64,000 bases of DNA. Origin: Echinarachnius parma. Lineage: Eukaryota > Echinodermata > Echinoidea > Clypeasteroida > Echinarachniidae. Numbering within the stretch: position 1 is the stretch's first letter; every line of letters begins with the position of its first letter. Below the pieces are notes generated by a model. It was not told where the DNA came from. It searched no databases and saw nothing but the letters and a program-made list of their open reading frames with translations. Both the position numbers and the translations under genes were made by a program. Shown here piece after piece: positions 12,301 to 18,947 of this stretch. The DNA is taken from the NCBI GenBank assembly GCA_037951105.1, contig JBAMJV010009356.1:60937-124936 (forward strand). Direction: 5' to 3'.

Positions 12301-14053
12301 CGATTCCTTCAACAAGTCCACAAAACTATGTGTCAACAACAATTCATGTATATACACTATAATAAAAAATAAAAATAAAAAACGCATCGCCATTCTAAGC
12401 ATGTGTTCATGAGTTTAAATTACGAAAACTAATCTGTCCACAGCGAACGAAGCATCGTGGATTCTATTGTCTCCAAACGTACGCATGAACCGCATAAGCT
12501 TGGCTCGCACGACAGTAAAAAACAATAGTGGTTCCATAAATAATAGTAATTAAATACTATATTTATAAACTACCCAACCATTCACAAAATATTTAGTATC
12601 CTTACTTAATATCACATACCAAATCATACGACTATATAGTTTTCTTTGCCCGGTGTTCCCCTTTAAGCTTGAGGACACGCAACTACCGACACCATTCCAA
12701 AAAGAGGGGCAGTACATGATAAAAGCATGTCTTCTATAAACCATTATTTTAACAAAATAACACCTCACTCCATTGACATCTAAATACCATATTACCTATA
12801 ATCCTTACATGTTCCCCTTTTTATTTATTTTTACCTCCCTGTTATTCTAAGAGAACGATTTATCCAGTCAGTGACATTCTCTTGGGAGCGGAAACAGATA
12901 GGAGATGGTTTGGATTTGTGAGTTCCCTCGCGAAGGCCTTTAATAGGGATCACTGGCTGGGATCAAGGCATGATTGGATAAGGATTGTTGGGACCTTGTT
13001 CTCGCCTAGTATTATGAATTATAGATTGGATTACCCTAATCATCTCAAGGCGTAGTAGATTAGCCTAGTTGGGAAATATAATTTGTATTTGTTTATCACT
13101 AATATTTGTGATTGTTGTATTGATTGATGGATTAACTTACTTTTCACATTCCTTGAAAGGAATGTTTATTATGATGGCATTTGTTGCTCAATCGACACAA
13201 TAAACCACCAAAACTGCAATTATTGGCTTTAGTTGTTGTTTGTGAGTCCTTCAGTGTGAAGTAAAGAGTAAAACGATAATGTAATGAATACAAACAAATG
13301 CACAATAACAAGCTGTACACAATGCTTGTGCACTTTAAAAAGCTACTATATTTTATTTACTGTTACGCTGAATTATTTATTCAAATTACATACTATGTTG
13401 CTATTGAAATATGATTCAAAATAATTTCATTTTAATGTCAGTTAGTTACTAAATTAAGTGTTAAGCCCGGCGCAGACAGAGCCGACTCGACTGGTTGTCA
13501 TTCCGATCGGCTCAGTTTTCAGTGCCTCGCGACACATATTTTGCCAGTCGAGAGACAGTCGGATGCCAGTTGGGGCCAATTCAACACGATAAATCTGCTC
13601 GGACCGACCGGGCCCAACTCTAGCCTGACTGAAACCAGTCGGATCGGGTCGAGTCGGCTCTGTCTGCGCCGGGCTTTAGATATCTTTTGTAAAGCATTCT
13701 ATATTGTTCATTATATTATTTTACTGCCCTGCGCTGGCAATTATATGCCAGTGTCCTGGGATGTGTATTTCCTTTTATTTGTTGGCGAAATTCGCCTAAT
13801 AAAGTGATGATTTAAAAATTGCTATGTTTGTACCTGTGAGTTCCTCCCCTGGTTTGTAGTATTCAGGCATATGTAGGAAGTAGGAGTCGGTATCCATATT
13901 GGATCGGGCTGAGCTGCTTTGCTGAGGTCGACCAACAAAGTTCACCATCTCCCAATCCTCGCATGTCACTGGCGCCATATGTCCCATTGCTCGGACCTCA
14001 ACGCCATGCATACAAATGCAAATAAAGCATAATGCTGCCACTACAACATCCAT
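327..14053 (-). CDS. Reeler domain plus tandem EGF-like protein (gene 1, 3' end outside window)
   Basis: Joined minus-strand exons: 13834-14053, 7098-7341, 6524-6585, 5008-5151, 4563-4697, 4340-4381, 3729-3845, 3250-3291, 2354-2539, 1853-1894, 1077-1193, 597-782, 327-368. All junctions have GT/AG and matching phases, giving one frame of about 526 codons that continues left of the window. The product starts with a signal peptide, then a Reeler domain (GILLQAR, SIVGKWS and CGGLSDS are visible), then six intact EGF-like domains separated by Thr/Pro-rich linkers. No transmembrane segment is seen within the window; the paralogue at 25866-54064 has one. Reeler domains occur in reelin, spondins, ferric-chelate reductase-like proteins and insect immune proteins; EGF repeats usually mediate extracellular binding. 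An adhesion or receptor role is inferred. The exon list is inferred from splice sites and phase, without transcript support. Confidence 0.75.
597..782 (-). CDS. EGF-like exon with Thr-rich linker (gene 1)
   Basis: The exon is 186 bp, phase 1 at both ends. It starts with about 25 residues rich in Val and Thr ([17 protein letters not shown]). An EGF-like domain follows, with [15 protein letters not shown] and SGFSGDHC in canonical six-cysteine spacing. Its sister copy is 2354-2539, the same length. Confidence 0.8.
1077..1193 (-). CDS. EGF-like exon (gene 1)
   Basis: The exon is 117 bp, phase 1-1, and encodes one complete EGF-like domain: [12 protein letters not shown], then C-A-C and SGFTGDDC. 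Donor CCAG/GTAACT and acceptor ATACAG are intact. Sister copies are 3729-3845 (intact) and 2845-2937 (truncated). Confidence 0.8.
1853..1894 (-). CDS. Thr/Pro-rich linker exon (gene 1)
   Basis: A 42-bp phase 1-1 exon encoding [13 protein letters not shown]. The acceptor (GATATCCAG) and donor (CAACAG/GTAAAG) are intact. The flanking intron matches that of the 327-368 exon. Confidence 0.65.
2354..2539 (-). CDS. EGF-like exon with Thr-rich linker (gene 1)
   Basis: A 186-bp phase 1-1 exon and close copy of 597-782. A Val/Thr linker precedes an EGF-like domain ([23 protein letters not shown]). All six cysteines and both splice sites are kept. Confidence 0.8.
2845..2937 (-). pseudogene. Truncated EGF-like exon copy
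   Basis: This copy of the 117-bp EGF exon keeps its donor end and cysteines 3 to 6. It is cut after the codons for GGTC: the part encoding cysteines 1 and 2 and the acceptor is missing. The sequence jumps to intron sequence (compare 1560 onwards), which indicates a deletion of about 0.4 kb. Without an acceptor it should not be spliced in. Because the exon is phase-symmetric, its loss leaves the frame intact. Confidence 0.8.
3250..3291 (-). CDS. Thr-rich linker exon (gene 1)
   Basis: A 42-bp phase 1-1 exon encoding [13 protein letters not shown]. The donor is GTTAAA, weaker than the GTAAA of the sister exons. The acceptor is the same as in the other linker exons. Confidence 0.6.
3729..3845 (-). 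CDS. EGF-like exon (gene 1)
   Basis: A 117-bp phase 1-1 exon encoding a complete EGF-like domain ([23 protein letters not shown]). In this copy of the module the 186-bp exon that would separate it from the linker exon at 3250-3291 is absent. Confidence 0.8.
4340..4381 (-). CDS. Thr/Pro-rich linker exon (gene 1)
   Basis: A 42-bp phase 1-1 exon encoding [13 protein letters not shown], with the same acceptor and donor as its three sister exons. Confidence 0.65.
4563..4697 (-). CDS. Divergent EGF-like exon lacking one cysteine (gene 1)
   Basis: A 135-bp phase 1-1 exon: a short RHARQ linker and an EGF-like domain. The usual CAC is changed to C-A-F, so the fifth cysteine is lost. Six bases are missing after GGTC, and FTGDD has become FFADD. 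The frame is open and splice sites are present, so it may still be used, but the fold would lack one disulfide. Confidence 0.6.
4797..4920 (-). pseudogene. Degenerate EGF-like exon copy
   Basis: The same RHARQ linker is seen as in 4563-4697 and 5008-5151, then an EGF start (CSPSSPC). A deletion removes the NGGTC region and shifts the frame before D-Y-D-C-T-C and SGFYGDDC. The donor GT is also changed (AGG/ATAC). It is a dead exon within the gene 1 array. Confidence 0.75.
5008..5151 (-). CDS. EGF-like exon, first EGF of gene 1
   Basis: A 144-bp phase 1-1 exon with acceptor TTGTGCAG and donor CCAA/GTAAGT. The linker RHARQAPTS leads into a complete EGF domain ([23 protein letters not shown]). 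It directly follows the Reeler exons; phase 1 matches the donor at 6524. Confidence 0.75.
5152..6523. other. Intron of gene 1 between Reeler and first EGF
   Basis: No exon is found. It holds a short inverted-repeat element (5229-5290), a hairpin-forming stretch at about 5644-5700 (GCAGGCGG and its complement) and open frames near 5569-6391. Those frames show no recognisable domain, biased composition or splice consistency, so they are not called. Confidence 0.5.
5229..5290. repeat. Short inverted-repeat element, copy 2
   Basis: AAGCGGGTTGCGTAACCGCT on the left pairs with AGTTATGTAACCCG on the right around a TTGTTGATTCC core. It is a relative of the better kept copy at 31573-31656, so it is probably a very small MITE. 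Confidence 0.5.
6524..6585 (-). CDS. Reeler domain third exon (gene 1)
   Basis: A 62-bp exon, phase 2 to phase 1, with acceptor CTTTCCAG and donor GAG/GTACGT. It encodes [21 protein letters not shown]. The ATFAKS segment is the last strand of the Reeler domain. It converts the phase-2 end of 7098-7341 to the phase-1 start of the EGF exons, as the 59-bp exon 51702-51760 does in the paralogue. Confidence 0.7.
6586..7097. other. Intron of gene 1
   Basis: An AT-rich intron between Reeler exons 2 and 3. Nothing recognisable is seen. Confidence 0.5.
7098..7341 (-). CDS. Reeler domain second exon (gene 1)
   Basis: A 244-bp exon, phase 1 to phase 2, with acceptor CACGTAG and donor ATATC/GTAAGC. It encodes the core of the Reeler domain: [32 protein letters not shown] and STFTWTPP. 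The matching exon in the paralogue (52779-53028) is 250 bp with the same phases and clear residue identity. Confidence 0.85.
8400..8564. repeat. Poly-G run and inverted poly-C run
   Basis: About 28 consecutive G at 8401-8428 and about 25 C at 8540-8564, roughly 110 bp apart. They could pair as a hairpin or form G-quadruplex. The G run follows GTGGCGTAGC, as other G runs in the window follow similar motifs. Confidence 0.8.
8724..9109 (+). mobile_element. TTAA-ended MITE family A, full copy
   Basis: Bounded by TTAA on both sides. The left end AAAGGGATTTAGTAAC and the right end GTTACTAAGTCCCTTT are inverted repeats of about 16 bp. It is 386 bp with no ORF. Other copies: 16411-16590 (partial), 20509-20874 and 37367-37756. 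TTAA target duplication is typical of piggyBac-type elements; the assignment is by that feature only. Confidence 0.75.
9478..10047 (-). mobile_element. TTAA-ended MITE family B, reverse copy
   Basis: It ends at 10044-10047 with AACTCAACTATCCCTTTAA, the terminal repeat of family B. Internal segments (GGTTACTAAAATTCAGTTTG in reverse, GGGGCCCCAC, GAACCGATTTTGATCAAA) match copies at 30418-30980 and 45192-45754. The left end is decayed. Confidence 0.7.
10127..10650 (+). repeat. Partial direct copy of the long-TIR element arm
   Basis: About 520 bp nearly identical to 11655-12200, in the same orientation about 1.5 kb upstream. It covers CAATTGAGCAAC-like sequence through the AAAGCGGCCTAATATA motif. 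It may be half of a second element or part of a tandem rearrangement. Confidence 0.75.
11584..13270. mobile_element. 1.7-kb element with about 435-bp terminal inverted repeats
   Basis: The left arm (about 11584-12018) is the reverse complement of the right arm (about 12833-13270). Outer ends are TACTCTTTACTTCACACTG and its complement. The 0.8-kb centre carries no convincing ORF, so it is a non-autonomous foldback or long-TIR DNA element. Arms differ by only a few bases and small indels, suggesting recent activity or arm gene conversion. Confidence 0.75.
13462..13678. mobile_element. Inverted-repeat MITE (GCCCGGCGCAGACAGAGCC ends), copy 1
   Basis: A 217-bp element. Its left end AAGCCCGGCGCAGACAGAGC pairs with the right end GCTCTGTCTGCGCCGGGCTT, and the pairing extends into ACTCGACTGG. 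It contains several CAGTCGG motifs. A related element lies at 24793-24999. Confidence 0.75.
13834..14053 (-). CDS. First coding exon of gene 1: signal peptide and Reeler start
   Basis: A 220-bp exon from ATG (14051-14053) to donor ACAG/GTACAA, phase 1. The first 22 residues form a hydrophobic signal peptide ([12 protein letters not shown] core) ending near VRA. The rest ([10 protein letters not shown] and YYKPGEEL) begins the Reeler domain. The paralogue's first exon (53845-54064) is also exactly 220 bp with the same phase. The ATG is the first after in-frame stops upstream in the genomic sequence. Confidence 0.75.
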
Positions 14054-15162
14054 AGTGAGCCGCAGTTTAAGGTCAATGTTATTTTGTTAAACAGTTGAAG
14101 TTTGCCACCAGTCCCGTCGATATAACTTGTTGCGCAGTCAAGTCACAGTGAATAATGATAATAACTTATTTTTACATATCAACTTCCCCTTCGAGGTGCT
14201 TCTCTTTGTGTTGCTAAAGGCAATGGAAATGGTATTCAAGTGCACATTCGTTAAATGGCCCCAGGGCCATGACGGATCAACGGATAGTGACGCAAACAGT
14301 GAGGGATCCACAATCTAAAAGCAATTATTTTTTAGTGAATACCTCAATTTTTATTTGAAATATGAATGTATAGCAACATTTGTTATCTGTCTGATTTCGA
14401 TTGTTTGACATAATATCGTATAGTTCCTTGTACTTGAAGTCAATCAAATAAAAAATATTTTTGTCACTCAATTCAAAATAACATGTACTTTAAAAAAAAA
14501 ATAATTTACGTTGTAAAATGTGTCAGTGTTTTATTCATTGTAAAACATTTTGTTGAAAATGGAAATAAATTTGAAACTTCCTCAAGGAGCTTTGCTGGAA
14601 GAATATTTTATATTTATTGATTTCATTATCGTTGTCACAATAATTACTGTAAACTTAATCCCTGGCTTCCGGAACCAGGTTAACTATGTACAAAGAGTAT
14701 GATGTCAGAATCTCGGAGTTAACTTGCATACTAAATAGGTCATGGGCGTAAGCGTACGTTTTTGTAGCTGGGGTAACTATTTCTTGGTATATGTTGCTCA
14801 TGTTTTAGAACTAAAAGATCGCGTATAGTTGCAACCCGAATATTATGAGAATCGCATCAAATCACCATGTTAAAACTTTTTGGAGCGATACTGTCGTCCT
14901 CGAGCCCCTCCCCCAAACCGTATTCCCGCTACGCCCCCCCCCCCCCCTCCTCCATACACTAGCCCCACACAGCATTGACTGCCGATCAGCAAAATTATGA
15001 TTTGCATTAATCATAACTAGCGATATATATTTAGTTTGCTCAATATATTGAACTAGGTGCTAAAAACGATAGAATGATAACACGTTTCATTTATTTGCGT
15101 GTGTCTTTTTCATTCACCCGCCTCTCGTTGGTCAAACAATCCGTTAACCGACGCAGTTCAAG

Positions 15163-15358
15163 TATTATTGAGGATATTCGTAAATATTTGGTCAAACTGA
15201 ATGTTAATAACCAAAACTCGCACCATAATTCGTCACAAACTTTACTTACAATTCCACCATGCATGGTGGAATTGTAAGTAAAGTTTGTGACGATATGGTG
15301 CGAGTTTTGGTTATTAACATTCAGTTTGACCAAATATTTACGAGTATCCTCAATAATG
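15163..15358. repeat. Near-perfect palindrome, about 97-bp arms
   Basis: Arms meet at ACCATGCATGGT (15257-15268) with almost no loop. Outer ends are ATTATTGAGGATA and its complement. The arm sequence (TTTGGTCAAACTGAATGTTA, CCAAAACTCGCACCAT) resembles the right part of MITE family B, so the palindrome may come from two head-to-head ends of that family. Confidence 0.85.
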
Positions 15359-16307
15359 CCCGAAAACTTACAAACGGCTAATGTTAAAATGTAGCTATAA
15401 TTTAAAAAGCAGCCTTTAACAGAAGAGGGCGCTTCTAAAAAATAGTGTACGGAGATCTATGTGTACTTTGTTTTAAATCTTGTTTGTACTTTGACACTGT
15501 TTAATACAAAGGGTTCAAGTATTCCAAAGTGTAATCAGGAGCAGCGCAAGCAAAATCTCAATCAATAACAAATATTTTGAACTTGTGGATGCCGTAGGCC
15601 TGGGTATACACTGGGGATTAGAGTGGCCGAAGTCATGGCCTGTTTTAATCTTTATTGGAATTGGCCTTATTCATAGATCTGTTATGTAATTCAGTACTGC
15701 TGCTGCATTATGCCCCTGTGACACTTCTCCGACTTCATGAATCGGCATGGTTTCCGACTTGACCGAAACCAAGCTGGACGGTTGCGTGGCCCGTATCGTC
15801 ACGTCATGTTTCCGCCCTGTTTCCGACACATTTCGACACTCTTCACGCATTGTCCCGTCATGTTTACGCCACCTTTCCGCATTCGTCGTTTTGGTCATTG
15901 TTCTACGATACTTCTTTCAACTGGTCACCGTTGATCGGTCACAGTGTATCAATCATTCACATAAATGACCATGCAGGTATATAAATGGGCACATCATTTC
16001 ATATAATCTCCAGATGAATTATGACCACCTTTTATTTGATGTCGTGTCCATTAATACCTATTGTTCAGCGGGGGATTAATGAATAGATTACCCCCATTCC
16101 GATCCCGTGAGCAGTATGTCAATTACAAATCGACGCCCATTTTATAGCGTACCCAGGATTTGAAGGGGGGGGGGGGGTTGTTATTTCGTCGGTAAACATT
16201 TCCGAGGCCGAGACCGAGAAGAAGAATACCTAGGGTTATTTTTTTTTGTTGTTGCTTGTTTTGGTTGTTCGTTTGTTTGTTTGTTTGTGTGTTTTTTGTT
16301 TTTGTGA

Positions 16308-16344
16308 GGGGGGGGGGGGGGGGGGGGGAGGGGGGGGGGGGGGT

Positions 16345-16378
<34 letters not shown>
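16308..16378 (+). repeat. Very long poly-G tract
   Basis: About 70 bp almost entirely G with two interruptions, preceded by a T/G-rich stretch (GTTTGTTTGTTT). Likely G-quadruplex former and a risk point for assembly errors. Confidence 0.9.
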
Positions 16379-16410
16379 GTAATCGCCCGGGGATAATAGT
16401 CACATAACCG

Positions 16411-16590
16411 TTAAAGGGATCTAGTAACTTTGTTGACATGTGCAAAAAGTGATGATTGGTTGATATAATGTATATTGTTGTTATCTATTATGTTCACGGG
16501 GTATTGTGTGAACATTTCAAGTCAAATGGATGCCAAATGGCCGAGTAATGAGCAAAAATGCAAAGTGATATTCACTAACTCACAGCACTC
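16411..16590 (+). mobile_element. MITE family A, 3'-truncated copy
   Basis: Starts with TTAAAGGGATCTAGTAACTT and follows the family A consensus for about 180 bp (TGTGCAAAAAGTGATGATTG, GGCCGAGTAATGAGC). It then diverges after TTCACTAACTCA. Confidence 0.65.
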
Positions 16591-17279
16591 AGCAACCCAA
16601 ATCCACCGTGTTTTTTCAGCAATGCATAGGATTTATAAATACATGTCATTAAATAAAAGTGTGGTCTAAACAATAATTCTTATTAATCGCATATATTTAT
16701 GAATATTTCCGCTGTTTCTGATCCGGTTTTGATCAAATTGTTTATTCTGTCTTTTAAATATGTGCCTTTTTTCAAATATAACACATGAGTTGTGATTACC
16801 TTTAAGAAAACAAGGATTTAGAGCGCCCTAAAATCAGAACTGTAGGCTACTATCTATGTAATATTTGTTTCATTTAAACTTGGCCAAAAATAATCATGTC
16901 TTCGTTTCTTGATCAAGTACTGCGAGTGCGTAAACTATTCGGGAACCATGCCGAAACTGTGCGGAGTCATGTCGGAATCTTGTTGGAAACTGTGCGGAAC
17001 CTTGTCGTGAACCAGGCGGGCCACAATGCCGATGATCCGCCTTGTCAAGGCTAGTTTCGGCATAGTTTCGGTATTGTTTCGGCACTGTTCCCGACAAATT
17101 TAGTCGTGAACTAGTCGGGAGCAAATCTTGAACATTTTCAAGATTTCGTTCCGCCTTTCAGCATCCTCCCGACTGGTTTCGGTCAAGTATCCCGCTTCCT
17201 TCCCGCATGGTTTCGGTCAAGTCGGAAACCATGCCGAATCATGAAGTCGGAGAAGTGTCACAGGGGCATTATTCTTAGT

Positions 17280-17700
17280 GGAACCATTTCCCAAAAGCAT
17301 GAATTTTTCTGAAATAATAGGCCTTTCAATATGAAATTGTTGGGGATTAGAGTGGCCGAGGGCCATGTCCTGTTTTAATTGTGATGCTTATTAAAAGTAT
17401 AACATAGAGTAACATGCAATTTATATGGTGCTTGAAAGTTCAGAAACATGCGTGATTCTTTTGTTATTTGTGTAGAAGCTGACACAAATCACAAAAATGC
17501 AAGATTTGTTTTCACACCTTTTGTCATAAAATGCATGATTTCACAGCAACAATGCTATCAATTGGCAAACAAAATAATACCATTCATTTTTGCGTAAGAA
17601 AATTCCATATCCATTACCGTTTGAATGATCAAAATCGGTAAAATACTTGTTGAGATATATGAAAAAATGCTATGGGGGTACTTACTTTTTGTGAGTAGTG
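17280..17700 (+). repeat. Dispersed repeat family C, copy 1
   Basis: Matches 41066-41450 in reverse orientation over about 400 bp, including GGGGATTAGAGTGGCCGA, the AACAGGACATG region, CACAAATCACAAAAATGCAAG and TTACCGTTTGAATGATC. A short third match to its start is at 15612-15655. It is non-coding; class unknown. Confidence 0.65.
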
Positions 17701-17808
17701 TATATCAACAGTGTGGGATCTTGTTAACTGCCAAGACTATGCAGATTGTGACTTCATTATAATGAATGCAATCACATGTTCTGTGGTTAAACATTTCATA
17801 TTATACAG

Positions 17809-17988
17809 TTGTTAACTGGTGGTGGAGGGAAAAGCACGGAATGTTCCACTCCCAAGGGATTTTAAATGCTATTGAGGGAAGAGTAAATAAGTCCCGAGAC
17901 GTAGTCGAGGGATTTATTTTCTTCACGAAATAGCATTTAAAATCCCGAGGGGAACATTCCATGATTTTCCCGACAGCAAAGTTAACAA
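17809..17988. mobile_element. Small MITE with GTTAAC ends (family D), copy 1
   Basis: The left GTTAACTGGTGGTGGAGGGA pairs with the right TCCCGACAGCAAAGTTAAC. The pairing continues through CACGGAATGTTCC and CATTTAAAATCCC. It is about 180 bp with no ORF. A decayed relative is at 61845-61995. Confidence 0.7.
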
Positions 17989-18856
17989 CTGTTTTATCAT
18001 CTGAATTGCCATGTAACAGTGCCATGTAATATCCAAAAATATTACATGGCAGCTGATGTACTGTATTTAACTAAGTCAGGTGATACATCATTTTATAACG
18101 AGCTCGCACAACTCAGGAACAAGTTGAGACTTTGGAAGCACGGCACTCATTTGACATACACATGGGAAAGTCTTTTTTTTAATATACATATGTTTGCATA
18201 GTGTCTTGGTCCAGCGTCGGATTTAGATATTTCACTTGTTGGTGTCATTACATCAATCTCCACACTTAGCCACTGTTCAGTGGCGTAACCAGCAATTCTC
18301 CAATGGGGCGCCAACCTGCGAGCGCTTGGGGTCCAGAGGGCGGAACCCTCGAAAGCTTTTCGATTTGAGCTATTAAAATCCCCAAAATCAAAACTGCCGG
18401 CAAACAAGCAAGCAATAAGCAAACAAACAAAAACGGGCCTGAGGGGATGTGACTAGGGATCCCCTCCCCACATCCCTCGCTTTTCCACTCTCTATGTTTG
18501 CTGTTTAGCTTTATATAGCTTACTATGAACATGTTTACCCAGCAGTATCTTCGTTGTATAATCATATTTTAGCTGGTTATAGGCCTACTGAGTGTAAAGC
18601 ACTGGTGAGGAACTTTGTATTGATATGCCGGAACCGCGAGCCAGATAGGTACTAAACTTCCCAAGGAATTTTGATTTCACAAACTTAGGCCTCATAGTCC
18701 AATTTTCAAGAAGCGGCCTTTGTGTATTCGGACCCAGGATGATAGACATTTGCCTTAACTAGACAATTCAAATTTGATTCATGTACAACAACTTTCGTGT
18801 TGATCATCAGTTTAAGTCTCGCGAGATATAGTGTAGTATCCACCATCCATGCAGTG

Positions 18857-18947
18857 ATGGAGAAATTTCAAAGGAAAAACACAACGCTGAATTTCATTTT
18901 GGGAGTTGGCATTAGTTCTGCATTCATACTTACAGTTATCGTCACAT
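18857..18947 (+). CDS. Sulfotransferase exon 1: signal anchor
   Basis: ATG to donor ACAT/GTAAGT, phase 1. It encodes 30 residues: a short MEKFQRKNTT and then a hydrophobic run (LNFILGVGISSAFILTVIV). The open frame beyond 18947 is low-complexity Gly/Val sequence from a (GTT/GGT)n intron repeat and is not coding. Confidence 0.8.

Larger units (their letters stand above)
7342..13833. other. First intron of gene 1, filled with repeats
   Basis: This 6.5-kb intron has no supported exon. It contains a G-run/C-run pair (8400-8564), a TTAA-ended MITE (8724-9109), a second MITE family in reverse (9478-10047), a 1.7-kb element with long inverted repeats plus an extra partial copy (10127-13270), and a 217-bp inverted-repeat element (13462-13678). 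Confidence 0.7.
15709..17272. mobile_element. 1.56-kb element with about 65-bp terminal inverted repeats
   Basis: The left end TGCCCCTGTGACACTTCTCC (from 15710) is the reverse complement of the right end (to about 17271), continuing through ATGAATCGGCATGGTTTCC and TTGACCGAAACC. The interior has subrepeats built on GTTTCCG/CGGAAAC near both ends, and has been invaded by a G-run repeat and a family A MITE. No transposase ORF is seen. Confidence 0.7.
14054..18856. other. Intergenic spacer between divergent gene 1 and sulfotransferase
   Basis: A 4.8-kb spacer that should contain both promoters; no clear core promoter is recognised. It holds a perfect palindrome (15163-15358), a 1.56-kb inverted-repeat element (15709-17272) with a very long G run, a dispersed repeat (17280-17700), a small MITE (17809-17988) and a GTGGCGTAACCAG repeat (about 18280-18480). 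Confidence 0.6.

Noticed and set aside
15074-15333. Two mirrored open frames of similar sequence on both strands
   Set aside because: They are the two arms of the palindrome centred at 15262, not genes.
16236-16445. Poly-Pro open frame on the minus strand
   Set aside because: Product of the 70-bp G tract only.
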